Shown here: positions 1 to 8,016 of the stretch, one piece after another
How positions within the stretch are numbered: position 1 is the stretch's first letter
How the letters are laid out: every line of letters starts with the position of its first letter
Assembly: GCA_964511945.1 (NCBI GenBank)
Contig: CAZEHO010000007.1
Location: 36,690 to 100,689 of the forward strand
Source: CAZEHO01 sp964511945
Lineage (GTDB): Bacteria > Actinomycetota > Acidimicrobiia > Spongiisociales > UBA11373
Direction: 5' to 3'
Length of the DNA: 64,000 bases
The notes under the pieces: generated by a model
Told to the model about the DNA's origin: nothing
Database searches by the model: none
What the model saw: only the letters and a program-made list of their open reading frames with translations
Made by a program: the position numbers and the translations under genes

Positions 1-552
1 GATGCCCTCGAGGTCTCTCGTGGTGTCGGGTGGCTCGGTCCGCCGACTGAGGCCCAGGACGGCGGTGCCGCCCGAAGGAAGGATCCGCGCGGACAGCCCA
101 ACCGCCTCCGGAGCCTTCACCGCACCGCGGAAGGTCATCGCCTCCCATTCGTCCCCAACCACAAACACGTCGGCCTGTTCGACGACCACGTTACTCAGCG
201 CCAGGATTCTGACGGCCCGGTGCAGCAAGCGGGTCCGGCGGCCTCCACGATCCAGCAGGGTGACAACGGTATCCGGCCACAGGATCGCGAGTGGAAGACC
301 GGGAAGCCCGACGCCGCTCCCCACGTCGAGGAGTTCAAGCGGTGGATTCTCACGCCATCCGGCTGCGAACGTGAGGGAGTCCCCAATGTGCCGGGACCAC
401 AGGCGGTCACCTTCTCGCGGACCCAATCCGCCGGCGGGGATCGCCTCATCGATCAGCCACTCGCCATACGCCTCAAGACCTGCGAGTTGGACATCATCAA
501 GCGGATACCCGGCCCATTCAGCAGCACGACGAGCAATATCGGGGGAGTCCAT
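1..552 (-). CDS. rsmG: 16S rRNA (guanine-N7) methyltransferase RsmG (GidB), 3' end cut by window edge
   Basis: RsmG methylates N7 of a guanine in the 530 loop of 16S rRNA using S-adenosylmethionine. Reading the minus strand from the ATG at 552 gives 184 codons open to the window edge. The conserved RHIGDS motif lies near residues 54–59 and the SAM-binding motif GSGVGLPG near residues 78–85, followed by a downstream acidic/hydrophobic strand, all typical of the family (about 200–240 residues). The C-terminus lies outside the window. It follows jag, yidC, rnpA and rpmH in the usual actinobacterial order; parA and parB are expected next, beyond the left edge. A terminator hairpin and parS separate it from jag, so it may have its own promoter. 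Confidence 0.93.
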   Translation of the reverse strand, partial: MDSPDIARRAAEWAGYPLDDVQLAGLEAYGEWLIDEAIPAGGLGPREGDRLWSRHIGDSLTFAAGWRENPPLELLDVGSGVGLPGLPLAILWPDTVVTLLDRGGRRTRLLHRAVRILALSNVVVEQADVFVVGDEWEAMTFRGAVKAPEAVGLSARILPSGGTAVLGLSRRTEPPDTTRDLEGI

Positions 553-605
553 GAGTCGCGATAGTAGGGGATCGGGGAAGACGGGTCTGGGATCCAAACC
601 TGGGA

Positions 606-702
606 GATCAGGAATCAGGGATCAGAAGTCGGGCATCCGGCATCGGGATGCTCAATCCAGCCTCTGTCTGTTTCCTGACTCCTGGCGCCTGATTCCTGTG
701 AC
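606..702. repeat. Degenerate heptamer-phased tandem repeat, two opposed arms
   Basis: Bases 606–647 read as six consecutive 7-mers: GATCAGG, AATCAGG, GATCAGA, AGTCGGG, CATCCGG, CATCGGG. Bases 668–702 read as five: CTGTTTC, CTGACTC, CTGGCGC, CTGATTC, CTGTGAC. The arms are roughly reverse complements; a 10-base exact inverted repeat (CAGGAATCAG at 609–618 and CTGATTCCTG at 689–698) joins them. The stretch lies in the spacer between rsmG and parS and has no open frame of its own. The period of seven excludes ordinary codon structure. Function is unknown. Confidence 0.7.
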
Positions 703-726
703 CACGGCGAGCGAGCACTCGCTCGC

Positions 727-742
727 CGTTTCACGTGAAACA
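727..742. promoter_or_regulatory. parS: parS centromere site (ParB binding)
   Basis: The 14-base palindrome GTTTCACGTGAAAC sits at 728–741. Over 16 bases it differs from the general bacterial parS consensus TGTTTCACGTGAAACA only at the first base (C for T). ParB loads on such sites close to oriC for chromosome segregation. It lies about 3 kb from dnaA, the usual location. Confidence 0.93.
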
Positions 743-744
743 GG

Positions 745-770
745 AAGGCCCCGCGAGGTCGCGGGGCCTT
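745..770 (-). terminator. Hairpin terminator downstream of jag
   Basis: A perfect 11-bp stem AAGGCCCCGCG / CGCGGGGCCTT closes a four-base loop (756–759). It stands 22 bases past the jag stop codon. On the minus strand the stem ends in a CCTT run with no long T tract, so this is a GC-rich hairpin of the kind often seen at gene ends in high-GC bacteria. It directly abuts parS. Confidence 0.7.
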
Positions 771-792
771 CGGAGAGTGGATTTGAGTTCGG

Positions 793-1698
793 CTACTCGG
801 GGCGTATCACCACCGACCGCTCTGGTTCTTCACCCTCGGAGTAGGTCCGGACGCCGTCGATCTCAGCAATCGCATCGTGAACGACCTTGCGCTCCGCCGG
901 GTTCATCGGCTCGAGCATGATCTCACCACCCTCATCGAGCACCTGCTCGGCCAGGCGGTCGGCGTAGATCTTCAGGGCCTCTCTCCGCCGTTCGCCGTAG
1001 CCGGCGATGTCGATCCGGATCCGGGCACCCTCTTGTGTCTTCCGCTGCACCACGGTCCTGCTGAGTTCCAGGATCGACTGCATCACCGACCCGCGCTCTC
1101 CGACCAGTGCTTCGGTCTCGGCGCCGCTCACATCGGCGTAGATCACGTCGTCCTCGACTCGGGTGACGATGGTGCCCTCAAAGCCAAAGGCATCGACCAA
1201 CCCGCGGAGGAACTCCTCAACGACCTGTGCTTGCTCGTTGATATCCACCGTCACCTGTGGTTCCTCCTGCTCTCCCCTTACCGGTCGGGGAGTCTCGGCT
1301 GCTCGTTCCTGTTGGGGCCGGGGCGCTCTCTTCTGCGCTTGCTCCCGCCTCGACTGCTCTCTCGTGGTTCTCTCTTCTCGACGGCGGTCGTTCTGGGGCC
1401 GGCGCCGTTCACCGCCACCAGAACCACCCGATTTCCGGTGACGGCCCTCGCCTTTCCGCCCAGAATCCGAGCGTCCCGACTGGCCCCGGTTCCGCCTGCG
1501 GCGCCGGCGCTTCTTTGGCTTTCGGCGGATCCTGACCACGGCATCCTTGCCGCCCATCCCAAGGAATCCACGGCTTGGCTCCTGTAACACTTCGATCTCA
1601 GCGTGCTCACGATCGTCCAATCCAAGCTCGGCGAGACCAGCCTCGACCGCCCGGTCGACGCTCGGGCCGATGGTTTCGACCCAATCCCACTCCACCAT
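793..1698 (-). CDS. jag: Jag/KhpB RNA-binding protein (Jag_N–KH–R3H)
   Basis: This 301-residue protein has the Jag_N domain at about residues 3–57 (ending in the glycine-rich GFLGMGGKDAVV segment), a very basic and glutamine/glutamate-rich linker at about 58–145, a KH domain at about 150–225 and an R3H domain at about 230–292. Jag (KhpB/EloR) binds RNA and is tied to cell elongation and to the YidC neighbour. Its ATG directly follows the yidC stop codon (TAGATG), so the two are translationally coupled. The arginine-rich linker (runs of five to seven R/K) is longer than in Firmicute homologs, as is usual in actinobacteria. Confidence 0.93.
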   Translation of the reverse strand: MVEWDWVETIGPSVDRAVEAGLAELGLDDREHAEIEVLQEPSRGFLGMGGKDAVVRIRRKPKKRRRRRRNRGQSGRSDSGRKGEGRHRKSGGSGGGERRRPQNDRRREERTTREQSRREQAQKRAPRPQQERAAETPRPVRGEQEEPQVTVDINEQAQVVEEFLRGLVDAFGFEGTIVTRVEDDVIYADVSGAETEALVGERGSVMQSILELSRTVVQRKTQEGARIRIDIAGYGERRREALKIYADRLAEQVLDEGGEIMLEPMNPAERKVVHDAIAEIDGVRTYSEGEEPERSVVIRPE

Positions 1699-2655
1699 CT
1701 ACTTCCTCCTCCGCTTCTTCCCACGTCGCTTCTTTGAGGCCTGCGGCGAGCGACTACTCCGTGGGGTCGGTGGGGGTCGGCGACGCGTCCCACCCGGTGT
1801 CTTCGGCTGCGGTGGCGGCGAACTCTTCGCCTCACCGCCGTCGCCGATCTTCTCGCTCACCTCGGCCTTCTCGGGCTTGGCGGTACCTCCGCCGGCCTGC
1901 TTGCGATCATCCAACGAGATGATCAGCGCCTGCTGGCCGATCCGGAAGATCTGGCTGGCAGCGAAGTAGACGACGAGCCCGGCCGGCATCTGGAACGAGA
2001 TGAAGCCGAAGAACAATGGAAAAATCTTCATGATGGCCTGACCCGGCGGCTGTTGCTGGCCCTGGTTCTGACTGCGGGCCATCGTCTGTTTCTGCTGGTA
2101 CCAGGCCGTTGCCATCACGATGATGATCGTGACGAGATAGGGGATCGCGCCCACAATGCCCTGATCCCATGCGACCCTCGGGGTCTGGGTCAGGTCCATG
2201 CCGAGGAAGTAGATCCCGTCCCGGGCGACGATATCCCCGGCAAGCCGGCTTCCCTCGCTGACATATTTTGCCGGATCGGTGCTGGCGAACGACCGCAAGA
2301 CGCTGAAGAGCGCAAACCAGATCGGCATCTGCAGGAGAATCGGCAGACACCCTGCGGCCGGATTAACGCCCTGCTCCCGGTACATCGCCATGGTGGCTTC
2401 CTGCAGGGCCTGGCGATCGTGCTTGAGTTCGTTCTGCAGCTTCTTGAGTTCCGGCTGCATCTCCTGCATCGCCCGCATCGACCTGGTCTGCTTCAGCGTC
2501 AGCGGGAACATCGCAACGCCGACCACGATCGTGAGCAGGATGATGGCGATTCCCAGGTTGGGGATCAGCCCATAGAAGAACGAGACGATCCCACCCATGA
2601 GGGATTGCAGGCCTTCCCATCCCGGGATCGCACCCAATATCGGAACCGCACCCAT
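1699..2655 (-). CDS. yidC: Membrane protein insertase YidC
   Basis: YidC inserts proteins into the cytoplasmic membrane, alone or with SecYEG. The 318-residue product has a membrane segment at about residues 25–55, a cytoplasmic coiled hairpin rich in charged residues (about 60–100) and the conserved GCLPILLQMPIW segment with its following membrane helix, then further helices and a strongly basic C-terminal tail (KKRRGKKRRRK) that can bind the ribosome. The ATG at 2655 is preferred because GGGAGAGG lies about 10 bases upstream; the frame opens 24 codons earlier within yidD. The gene lies between yidD and jag in the standard cluster. Confidence 0.94.
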   Translation of the reverse strand: MGAVPILGAIPGWEGLQSLMGGIVSFFYGLIPNLGIAIILLTIVVGVAMFPLTLKQTRSMRAMQEMQPELKKLQNELKHDRQALQEATMAMYREQGVNPAAGCLPILLQMPIWFALFSVLRSFASTDPAKYVSEGSRLAGDIVARDGIYFLGMDLTQTPRVAWDQGIVGAIPYLVTIIIVMATAWYQQKQTMARSQNQGQQQPPGQAIMKIFPLFFGFISFQMPAGLVVYFAASQIFRIGQQALIISLDDRKQAGGGTAKPEKAEVSEKIGDGGEAKSSPPPQPKTPGGTRRRPPPTPRSSRSPQASKKRRGKKRRRK

Positions 2656-2662
2656 GATTCGC

Positions 2663-2917
2663 CTACCTCTCCCTTCTGGGCACCGGGTCGTGGCCACCTT
2701 CGCGGAAGGGGTGGCACCGGCCCACACGTTTCATTGCCATCCATCCTCCGCGCGCTGCCCCGTGCTCGCCGATCGCTTCATAGGCGTACTCCGAGCACGT
2801 TGGTAAATAACGGCAGTTCCTGCCGAGAACGGGTGAGAAGAGCCTTCGGTAGAGCAGGATCAACCGCTGCAGCCACCATCCGGGCTGGTGCGGCTTCAAG
2901 ATCGTTGTCGTCTCCAC
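2663..2917 (-). CDS. yidD: Membrane protein insertion efficiency factor YidD
   Basis: A protein of 84 residues with the family hallmark CRYLPTCSEYA near residues 35–45 and an amphipathic N-terminus. YidD assists YidC-dependent insertion at the inner face of the membrane. The GTG start at 2917 follows the rnpA stop (TGA GTG) without a gap, and yidC begins seven bases after its stop, so rpmH-rnpA-yidD-yidC-jag form one tight unit. Confidence 0.92.
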   Translation of the reverse strand: METTTILKPHQPGWWLQRLILLYRRLFSPVLGRNCRYLPTCSEYAYEAIGEHGAARGGWMAMKRVGRCHPFREGGHDPVPRRER

Positions 2918-3331
2918 TCAGTTCTCCTCCGGTCCCACGGCCCGTCGAACCCAGGTCACAACCTCATCGAACGGTGCTTCCACCACCGCTCGCGAGGCGA
3001 TGACCAGGTAGTCGTTCCCGTCGCTGATGGGAGCAACGGCCACGGCCTCCCGCAATCGCCGTTTGGCCCGGTTGCGATCCACCGCAGAGCCGAGCTTCCG
3101 GCCCGCAACCACGGCGACTCGAGGACGGCCGCTCCGACCGGGCGCCGTGATCACAGTCACGCCGCCGGCGCGCCGACGCGAGCCGACCCGCCGCACTTCC
3201 TTGATTTCGGACCGGCCCGTCAGGGAATCGTACGGCCGGCCTCTACGCAGAGAGGCGCTGCCGACCCTTGAGGCGCCGCCGCTTGAGCACGGCTCTGCCG
3301 GCGCGGGTGCGCATCCGGACACGAAAGCCAT
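2918..3331 (-). CDS. rnpA: Ribonuclease P protein component RnpA, start overlapping rpmH
   Basis: RnpA is the protein cofactor of RNase P, which matures tRNA 5' ends. The core is clear: the segment with VAVVAGRKLGSAVDRNRAKR (about residues 72–91) contains the RNR motif K-x-x-x-x-x-V-x-R-N-x-x-K-R. The start is uncertain. No ATG, GTG or TTG exists in this frame between the rpmH stop and the core; the nearest are GTG 3322 and ATG 3331, which lie inside rpmH in another frame (89-base overlap). Otherwise a CTG (at about 3250 or 3223) would have to start translation. The longer form is given here. The N-terminal 35–45 residues may therefore not be real. Confidence 0.85.
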   Translation of the reverse strand: MAFVSGCAPAPAEPCSSGGASRVGSASLRRGRPYDSLTGRSEIKEVRRVGSRRRAGGVTVITAPGRSGRPRVAVVAGRKLGSAVDRNRAKRRLREAVAVAPISDGNDYLVIASRAVVEAPFDEVVTWVRRAVGPEEN

Positions 3332-3377
3332 GGGTCTTCTTCCGGCGACGAACGTTGGGTTGGTAGGTGCGTTTCAT
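3243..3377 (-). CDS. rpmH: 50S ribosomal protein L34
   Basis: L34 is a small basic protein of the large ribosomal subunit. The 44-residue frame starts MKRTYQPNVRRRKKTHGF and ends in a lysine/arginine-rich tail, matching the family end to end. It is the first gene of the minus-strand unit and faces dnaA across the origin spacer. Its 3' part is overlapped by the open frame of rnpA. Confidence 0.96.
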   Translation of the reverse strand: MKRTYQPNVRRRKKTHGFRVRMRTRAGRAVLKRRRLKGRQRLSA

Positions 3378-3832
3378 GGGGACGTCCCGAAGAGGGGAGG
3401 TGCGTCGGGGCGCAGGTTACGAATAGCCCCAATCCTTGTCAAAGGTGGATCGGTGCCGGGCCAAGCGTAACGCGCAGGGCGCGAAGAACTGGGCTGAATC
3501 GCGAAACATTGGCTTGTGGAGAATCGCGACTTCGGCCGGGCTGTACCAATAACTGCTCATCCATTATCTTCTTTCGGTATAAAGGAATCCGGAACCGGTC
3601 GCGACACAGGGATTGTGGATAAGCTCGATTTTGTCTCTCTTGTGCGGCTCGTCCGCCGGTTCATATACTCCGCTCGCACCGGAGAGATCCGGTGGGCACT
3701 TCCCACCCAGGGACCGGCGCGGCCGCCGGCCCAGAAGGCGCAGTGACACCGAGTGGTGCGCCTTTCTCCACAGTTGTGGAAAGGCTTGTGGAGAACCCGT
3801 ACAGGGGTACTGAGGCACGCGGAGGACACGAC
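3378..3832. other. oriC: Probable oriC: rpmH–dnaA spacer with DnaA boxes
   Basis: The 455-base spacer has one perfect DnaA box TTATCCACA (minus strand, 3614–3622) and several one-mismatch boxes of the form TTCTCCACA: 3515–3523 (minus), 3764–3772 (plus) and 3787–3795 (minus), with CTTTCCACA at 3775–3783 (minus). The last three form a cluster just ahead of the dnaA start, where they could also autoregulate dnaA. The stretch 3546–3592 is AT-rich for this genome and could be the unwinding element. Divergent rpmH and dnaA promoters must also lie here. Which of this spacer and the dnaA–dnaN spacer is the working origin cannot be decided by eye. Confidence 0.75.
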
Positions 3833-5194
3833 GTGGAGGCGCATTCGCCCGCCGAAAACTGGGAGCAGTTCCGTCAGACGCTACGTCGGCGGGTCACCCC
3901 GGTCACCTGGCAAACTTGGTTTGAGGATCTTCAACCCCAGGCAATCGACGGCAGTGTCGTCCGCCTGATCGCACCCAGTGAGTTTCATCTCCGCTGGGTC
4001 AACGACAAGTACCTGCCCGTGGTCGAAGACGCCGTCGTCTCGGTGTTCGGCCCGGAAGCACAGCTCGTGATGGACGCCCGGAGCGAGCCGCTCTTCGTCG
4101 AAGGTGACGAGGCCGAAGAGGAAGAGGCGGATCCCACCCCCGAGGTGCGGGCGACGGCGCCGCAGTCGGCACCACCCGTGGTACCGAAGTACAGCTTCGA
4201 GAACTTCGTCGTCGGCCCGTCGAACCGCTTTGCTTACGCCGCTGCCATGGCAATTGCCGAGCAGCCCGGCGATCAGTACAACCCACTGTTTGTCTACGGT
4301 GGCGCCGGCCTCGGGAAGACCCATCTGCTCCAGGCCATCAACCTGCATTGCCGGGATCTGCACCCGGGGATCAATGCCCGCTACGTGACCTCGGAGCACT
4401 TCTTCAACGACTTCATCGACGGGATTCGCCGCAAGCGAATGGCGGAGTTCAAGGCGAGGTACCGCAACGTCGACGTGCTCTTGCTCGACGACGTGCAATT
4501 TCTGGAAGGCAAAGAACAGGTCGTCGAGGAGTTCTTCCATACCTTCAACGACCTCTACGAGTCGGGCAAACAACTCGTCTTCAGTGCGGACCGTCCGCCG
4601 CGGAGCCTTCGCAGCCTCGAGGATCGAATTCGCAGCCGCTTCGAGTGGGGTCTCACAACGGACATTCAGCCGCCCGACGTTGAGACCCGCCTGGCGATCC
4701 TGCGCAAGAACGCCGCCTTTGCACCGCAACCGGTGCCGACCGCGGTACTCGAGTTCATTGCCGACCGCGTGGTCGACAACATCCGCGAACTCGAGGGAGC
4801 GCTCACCCGGGTCACGGCCTATGCCGCCCTCACCCACCAGGCCATCGATCCGGATATGACCGCGGACGTTCTCCAGGACCTCGAGCCGGCACTGGGATCG
4901 GCTCGGATCGGTCCCGGTCAGATCCTGTCTGCCACGGCAGCCGCGTTCGGTGTCTCCATTGCGGATCTCGAAGGGCCGAGTCGACGGCAACCTCTCGCCA
5001 GAGCTCGCCAGGTGGCGATGTACATCTGCCGGGAGCTCACCAATCTGTCCCTTCCGAAGATCGGCCAACTCTTCGGCGCCCGTGACCACACCACCGTGCT
5101 GCATGGAGTGAATACCGTGAAGCGCCTCATGCAAACGGATCAGGACCTGTTCCAGCGTGTCACAGCCCTGTTGCAAAGTCTGAGGAAAACGTGA
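3833..5194 (+). CDS. dnaA: Chromosomal replication initiator protein DnaA
   Basis: DnaA binds 9-mer boxes at oriC, melts the duplex and loads the replicative helicase. The 453-residue product has an N-terminal interaction domain (about 1–80), a short acidic linker, the AAA+ ATPase with Walker A GGAGLGKTHLL and Walker B VLLLDDVQF, and a C-terminal helix-turn-helix with the DnaA signature FGARDHTTVLHG. GTG 3833 is chosen because GGAGGA lies seven bases upstream and the protein then begins with the conserved tryptophan-containing region; the frame is open a further 47 codons upstream through DnaA boxes, which is not likely to be translated. Short linker compared with many actinobacterial DnaA proteins. 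Confidence 0.96.
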   Translation: MEAHSPAENWEQFRQTLRRRVTPVTWQTWFEDLQPQAIDGSVVRLIAPSEFHLRWVNDKYLPVVEDAVVSVFGPEAQLVMDARSEPLFVEGDEAEEEEADPTPEVRATAPQSAPPVVPKYSFENFVVGPSNRFAYAAAMAIAEQPGDQYNPLFVYGGAGLGKTHLLQAINLHCRDLHPGINARYVTSEHFFNDFIDGIRRKRMAEFKARYRNVDVLLLDDVQFLEGKEQVVEEFFHTFNDLYESGKQLVFSADRPPRSLRSLEDRIRSRFEWGLTTDIQPPDVETRLAILRKNAAFAPQPVPTAVLEFIADRVVDNIRELEGALTRVTAYAALTHQAIDPDMTADVLQDLEPALGSARIGPGQILSATAAAFGVSIADLEGPSRRQPLARARQVAMYICRELTNLSLPKIGQLFGARDHTTVLHGVNTVKRLMQTDQDLFQRVTALLQSLRKT

Positions 5195-5385
5195 CGTCTT
5201 CCCCAACGTCACCGAGCAATCCCCGTCGCCCTGGGATAACGTTGCAATTCATCCCCATGTGCCAAAGAGGCGAAACGGCCGGTGAACACGGGGCTCCGGC
5301 GAGTTTGTCCACAATCCACACCGCCTACTACAACCACTCTTTGTAAGACTTATATCAGTAGTCGTAGTCGAGAGGGAAGCGACCT
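5195..5385. other. dnaA–dnaN spacer with DnaA box
   Basis: A consensus-like DnaA box TTGTCCACA lies at 5305–5313, followed by a weaker CAATCCACA at 5312–5320 and an AT-rich run (5338–5358). In several actinobacteria oriC lies between dnaA and dnaN. At 191 bases with one good box this spacer is poorer in boxes than the rpmH–dnaA spacer, so it may be an accessory part of the origin or carry the dnaN promoter. Confidence 0.5.
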
Positions 5386-6465
5386 GTGCGTATCCGAGCC
5401 GAGCGTGATGATCTGGCAGACGTTCTGAGCAGGGCAACGAGAGCCGTCAGTACTCGTTCTCCGCTTCCGATCCTCCAGGGAGTTCTGGTTGAGGTCAGCG
5501 GCACCATGATGAGGGTCACCGGGACGGATCTCGAAGTGACCATCCGAACCGATCTCGAAGTCGAGGTCGTCGAGGACGGTCGAACGGTTATTCCGGCCCG
5601 TCTTGCCACAGAGGCGGTTCGCAAGCTTCCCGCCGGCGCGGTTGTGCTCCAGGCGGGGGAGGGCGAAGTGGAGATCACCGGCGGAGGACCGAGGTTCCGT
5701 TTCCGGGAGTTCCCCGTTGACGATTTCCCACAGGTCCCCGAACCCGATCTCGATGATTCAGCCAAGTTGGATGGGAACGTGTTCATGGATGCGGTCACCC
5801 AGGTGGGGGTAGCCGCGTCGACCGATGACGCTCGACCGATCCTCACCGGCGTGTTCTTTGAGTCCGAGGAGGGGAACCTGCGGGTCGTTGCTACCGACTC
5901 GTACCGGCTTGCGGTTCGCGATCTGAGCTCGGTGACCGACAAGCTGTCCGGCTTGGTTCCCGTTCGGGCATTGCGAGAGCTGAGCAGAACGGTCGGTGGA
6001 GATGAACTGGATGTTGCCATCGGCTCCCGCGACGCGACATTCGCGAGTGAGCGGGGGACGCTGACCGCCCGGCTCATCGAAGGCACCTTCCCGAACTACC
6101 GCCAGTTGATCCCGGAGCGCTACCCGAACCGTCTCACCGTCGACCGGAGTGCGTTGTTGGAGGCGATCGATCGTGCGGCCCTGGTTGCAGAAGACCACAT
6201 CCCCCTCCGTCTCCATCTGCAGGAGGGTGGGCTGGAACTCAGCGTCACCCGACAGGACGTTGGTGGCGAGACCGAACACGTGGAAGCCGAGTACAACGGG
6301 GAGGAGATGACGATCGCCTTCAACTCTCGGTACCTGGACGATGGCGTCAGTGCGGTGGAGGCCGACACCGTGGTGCTCGATGTGCTGGATCCGCTCAAGC
6401 CGGGTGTGTTGCGAGCGGCCGACAACGACGAGTTCCTCTACCTGTTGATGCCCGTCCGGCTGTAG
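5386..6465 (+). CDS. dnaN: DNA polymerase III sliding clamp beta subunit
   Basis: The beta clamp encircles DNA and tethers the replicative polymerase. The 359-residue length and three-fold repeat architecture match the family. Recognisable parts include the N-terminal segment MRIRAERDDLADVLSRA, the central ATDSYRLAVRD motif near residues 167–177 and the C-terminal YLLMPVRL that lines the protein-binding pocket. The gene starts with GTG 5386 and its TAG is directly followed by the recF ATG, indicating co-transcription and coupling with recF. Confidence 0.95.
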   Translation: MRIRAERDDLADVLSRATRAVSTRSPLPILQGVLVEVSGTMMRVTGTDLEVTIRTDLEVEVVEDGRTVIPARLATEAVRKLPAGAVVLQAGEGEVEITGGGPRFRFREFPVDDFPQVPEPDLDDSAKLDGNVFMDAVTQVGVAASTDDARPILTGVFFESEEGNLRVVATDSYRLAVRDLSSVTDKLSGLVPVRALRELSRTVGGDELDVAIGSRDATFASERGTLTARLIEGTFPNYRQLIPERYPNRLTVDRSALLEAIDRAALVAEDHIPLRLHLQEGGLELSVTRQDVGGETEHVEAEYNGEEMTIAFNSRYLDDGVSAVEADTVVLDVLDPLKPGVLRAADNDEFLYLLMPVRL

Positions 6466-7566
6466 ATGTACCTGTCCTGGCTCGAAGCCCGGGACTTCCG
6501 GTCGTATCAGAGCATCGAGTTCATCCCGGGGGAGGGCGTCAACGTCCTCATCGGCGACAACGGGACCGGCAAGACCAGCGTGCTCGAGGCGATCGGCTAT
6601 CTCGCCACGCTGCGATCGTTCCGCCGTGCACCGGATGCGGCGCTCGTGCGCGAAGGAGAAGCGGCCACGGTCGTACGGGGTGAGTTCCAGCGAGAGGGAA
6701 CTACCACCCGTATCGAGATCGAAATCCCGTCCCAGGGAAGGCGGCGGGTGCTGATCAACGGGAAGCGGGCGGCAGGCCGGGCAGCGCTGGCCGATGCTGT
6801 GAGCCTGGTGGCATTCCTCCCGGACGATCTCGACCTCGTCAAGCGGGGACCTGCTTATCGCAGGGAATACATCGACGATGTCACCGCGCAGCTGTGGCCG
6901 GCAGCCGCAGCCGACCAGCACGAATACGAGCGGGCGTTGCGGCAGCGCAATGCTCTCCTTCGCAAGGAGGGCCGCGACGCCGATGTCGTCACCCTCGACG
7001 TGTGGGATGAGCGCATCGCCACGCTGGGGGCCGCCCTGATCAGCCGACGCCTCACCGCGTTGAACCTGATCGCACCGCGGGTCGGTGCGCTGTATCGGGA
7101 CCTCTCCGACCAGGGGGACCGGATCGGTTGGGCATATCACGGCGGGGGTATCGGAGAGGTCACCGCGGCCGACGGACTCTCAGACACGCTTGCCGAAGCA
7201 ATCACAGCAGCACGCCGAACCGACATGGAACGGCGGACCACCACCGTCGGCCCGCATCGTGACGAGATCGTGTTCGATCTCGAGGGCCGCGATGTGCGGA
7301 CCCGCGCCAGCCAGGGAGAGCAGCGCTCGGTTGCTCTCGGTCTTCGCGTGGCCGCTTACGATCTCCTCCAAGAAGAACGACACGCGATTCCGGTGCTGCT
7401 CCTTGACGACGTGTTCTCCGAGCTGGATCGGGAGCGAAGCAAGCGGTTGGTCGAGTTGCTTCCCGCCGGCCAGGTGTTTGTCACGACCGCCCGGCGTGAG
7501 GAGGTTCCGCTCGAGGGCCGTAGCTGGAGAGTGACCGGTACCGGCATCAGCCCGGAGGTCACATGA
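6466..7566 (+). CDS. recF: DNA replication and repair protein RecF
   Basis: RecF is an SMC-like ATPase that with RecO and RecR loads RecA at gaps. The 366-residue protein shows Walker A GDNGTGKTSVLEAIG near residues 30–44, the DLDLVKRGPAYRREYID region, an ABC-type signature QGEQRSVALGL near residue 283 and Walker B VLLLDDVFSELD near 309–320. It begins immediately after dnaN and its stop overlaps the next start by four bases (ATGA). Confidence 0.95.
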   Translation: MYLSWLEARDFRSYQSIEFIPGEGVNVLIGDNGTGKTSVLEAIGYLATLRSFRRAPDAALVREGEAATVVRGEFQREGTTTRIEIEIPSQGRRRVLINGKRAAGRAALADAVSLVAFLPDDLDLVKRGPAYRREYIDDVTAQLWPAAAADQHEYERALRQRNALLRKEGRDADVVTLDVWDERIATLGAALISRRLTALNLIAPRVGALYRDLSDQGDRIGWAYHGGGIGEVTAADGLSDTLAEAITAARRTDMERRTTTVGPHRDEIVFDLEGRDVRTRASQGEQRSVALGLRVAAYDLLQEERHAIPVLLLDDVFSELDRERSKRLVELLPAGQVFVTTARREEVPLEGRSWRVTGTGISPEVT

Positions 7567-7871
7567 AGGATCTCGAGCCCGTCGGTGAACACCTCGAGGA
7601 GCTCCTGCGGCGGCTCGGCATGCCTGCGATGCCCGACCTCACCCGCCTCGTCGACGAGTGGCAGGACCTCGCTCCGGAGCCCTGGGCGGCGGCGGCAACC
7701 CCGGTTGGGTTGGAGCAGGGAACCCTCCTGGTCGAGGTCGCAGACGGCACGCATGCTTCCCTCTTGAACTACCAGACCGGTGCCCTGATCGACCACTTGC
7801 GGACCAGACTCGGCGACGGAATCGTGACCGGCGTCCGAATCCGGTTACAGAGACGCGAAAACCCACGCTGA
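7563..7871 (+). CDS. DciA-like protein (DUF721)
   Basis: This 102-residue protein sits between recF and gyrB, where actinobacteria typically carry a DUF721 gene. It shows the family pattern: an N-terminal helix, a VDEWQDLAPEPWAAAATPVGL segment shared in part with the W-x-x-x-x-G-x-x-x-x-x-x-T/A-x-P core, then VEVADGTHASLL and a C-terminal basic strand. DciA proteins act as operators of the replicative helicase DnaB. The N-terminal zinc-finger-like extension seen in some relatives is absent and the protein is on the short side. It is coupled to recF by an ATGA overlap. Confidence 0.75.
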   Translation: MKDLEPVGEHLEELLRRLGMPAMPDLTRLVDEWQDLAPEPWAAAATPVGLEQGTLLVEVADGTHASLLNYQTGALIDHLRTRLGDGIVTGVRIRLQRRENPR

Positions 7872-7920
7872 CCTGGGGGTTTGTGCGTCTCGAGAGACCC
7901 TGAATACGGGTGTTTCGGGC

Positions 7921-7926
7921 TATACT
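7921..7926 (+). promoter_or_regulatory. Possible gyrB promoter -10 element
   Basis: TATACT in an otherwise GC-rich 145-base spacer lies 91 bases ahead of the gyrB start and resembles a sigma-70 type -10 box. A convincing -35 is not visible at 17 bases spacing, so this is a suggestion only. Confidence 0.35.
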
Positions 7927-8016
7927 TACAGGGTTGTTACTGACCGGCCGGATCGCCGACGGAATGAGTGCGGCGACCGGCCGGAAGTGTGACCGGACCA
8001 GCGACCAGGGAGTTCT

